From: Acidovorax sp. SUPP3334
GTDB lineage: Bacteria > Pseudomonadota > Gammaproteobacteria > Burkholderiales > Burkholderiaceae_C
DNA length: 64,000 bases
Assembly: GCF_030159055.1 (NCBI RefSeq)
Contig: NZ_BQXQ01000011.1
Coordinates: 1 to 64,000 of the forward strand
Direction: 5' to 3'
The first letter of the stretch is position 1, and every line of letters begins with the position of its first letter. Below are positions 63,680-64,000 of this stretch, piece after piece. The notes under the pieces were generated by a model. It had not been told where the DNA came from and made no database searches. It worked only from the letters and a program-made list of their open reading frames with translations. A program made the position numbers and the translations under genes.

Positions 63680-63708
63680 TTGACAATGTTTGTCTAGACA
63701 ATTATTGT
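63680..63708 (+). promoter_or_regulatory. Promoter with a palindromic operator in its spacer, ahead of the marR-like gene
   Basis: A perfect -35 TTGACA (63680-63685), a 17-bp spacer and -10 TATTGT (63703-63708). The spacer holds the perfect 12-bp palindrome TTGTCTAGACAA (63690-63701), a likely MarR operator. The predicted start of transcription falls at or one base before the ATG at 63716. Confidence 0.78.
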
Positions 63709-63715
63709 TGCGGCC

Positions 63716-64000
63716 ATGATCGACGTCCGCAAAACACCTGTCTCCGGCCTGTCCCCCTCCCCCGTGACCGTGGCGGGCATTCCTTTTCTGGTGGAAGAAA
63801 GCATCGGCTACCAGATGCGCCGCATCGTCTGCATCGTCGCCAGCGAGATCGAGCGCCGCATGGAACCCCTGGGCCTGACCGACGCGCAATGGAAGCCGCT
63901 GCTGCGCCTGTACCTGAACCACGAAAACACCGTCGCGGGCCTGGCGCGCCTGTGCCAGCTCGACGCCGGCGGCATGACGCGCCTGCTGGACCGGCTGGAG
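63716..64000 (+). CDS. MarR-family transcriptional regulator (cut by window end)
   Basis: 95 codons visible from ATG 63716 with no stop. VEESIGYQMRRIVCIVASEIERR and MEPLGLTDAQWKPLLRLYLN, then VAGLARLCQLDAGGMTRLLDRLE, form the dimer helix and winged-helix recognition region of MarR proteins (quoted in part: GLTDAQWKPLLRLYLN). It probably represses itself and a downstream gene outside the window. No Shine-Dalgarno site precedes the start, consistent with a leaderless message. Confidence 0.85.
   Translation, partial: MIDVRKTPVSGLSPSPVTVAGIPFLVEESIGYQMRRIVCIVASEIERRMEPLGLTDAQWKPLLRLYLNHENTVAGLARLCQLDAGGMTRLLDRLE

Overview
The window reads as chromosome of a high-GC betaproteobacterium of the Comamonadaceae, most likely a plant-associated Acidovorax/Paracidovorax. 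The grounds are gene content and style: a NEL-type (IpaH-like) type III effector candidate, a secreted PL1 pectate lyase, Burkholderiales-type operon layouts, and a short interspersed repeat with a GCTAT...ATAGC hairpin that I associate from memory with Comamonadaceae. I could not run a search, so the genus is an inference. No tRNA, rRNA or CRISPR array was seen.

Layout. 1-1800: right end of an IS481-family element, then the effector candidate. 1826-9103 (minus): a four-enzyme DNA repair cluster (SNM1-like nuclease, ATP-dependent ligase, Lhr-Core helicase, PdeM-like phosphoesterase), with one interspersed repeat inserted in frame inside the helicase. 9417-16616 (minus): the complete atpIBEFHAGDC operon. 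16856-18866 (plus): ybeD-lipB-lipA, lipoate synthesis. 18937-28122: a heavy-metal module, with a two-component system facing a DUF4148 gene, a CzcI-like gene and czcCBA. 28198-29352 (minus): pectate lyase. 29572-37814 (minus): kdpFABCDE with an extra 34-codon membrane ORF coupled to kdpF, and a KdpE-like site upstream shared with a divergent TorF-type porin. 38974-41506 (minus): PTS proteins (IIA, HPr, EI). 41604-44149: lipoprotein, TlpA-like thioredoxin, acetyltransferase, peroxiredoxin. 44276-54384 (minus): the str and S10 ribosomal gene groups, from rpsL to rpsQ. 54520-58524 (minus): PBP5-type carboxypeptidase, alpha/beta hydrolase, thioredoxin-like ferredoxin, VanZ-like protein, HemJ. 58684-63645 (plus): hemB, a CorA-like transporter and a three-gene ABC-2 exporter. 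63716-end: a MarR regulator cut by the window edge.

How it works together. Most of the window is housekeeping: ATP synthase, translation, lipoate and heme. Four accessory layers sit among it: virulence (effector, pectate lyase), metal and potassium homeostasis (czc, kdp, porin), stress-linked DNA repair, and repeats. The repeats comprise four copies of a roughly 64-bp element, an (GCGGT)11 tract upstream of the carboxypeptidase gene, and a 39-bp duplication in the effector. The most unusual items are the coding repeat inside the Lhr helicase, the small ORF ahead of kdpF, the basic ORF between ligase and helicase, and a MarR gene whose promoter implies a leaderless transcript with the operator lying in the promoter spacer.
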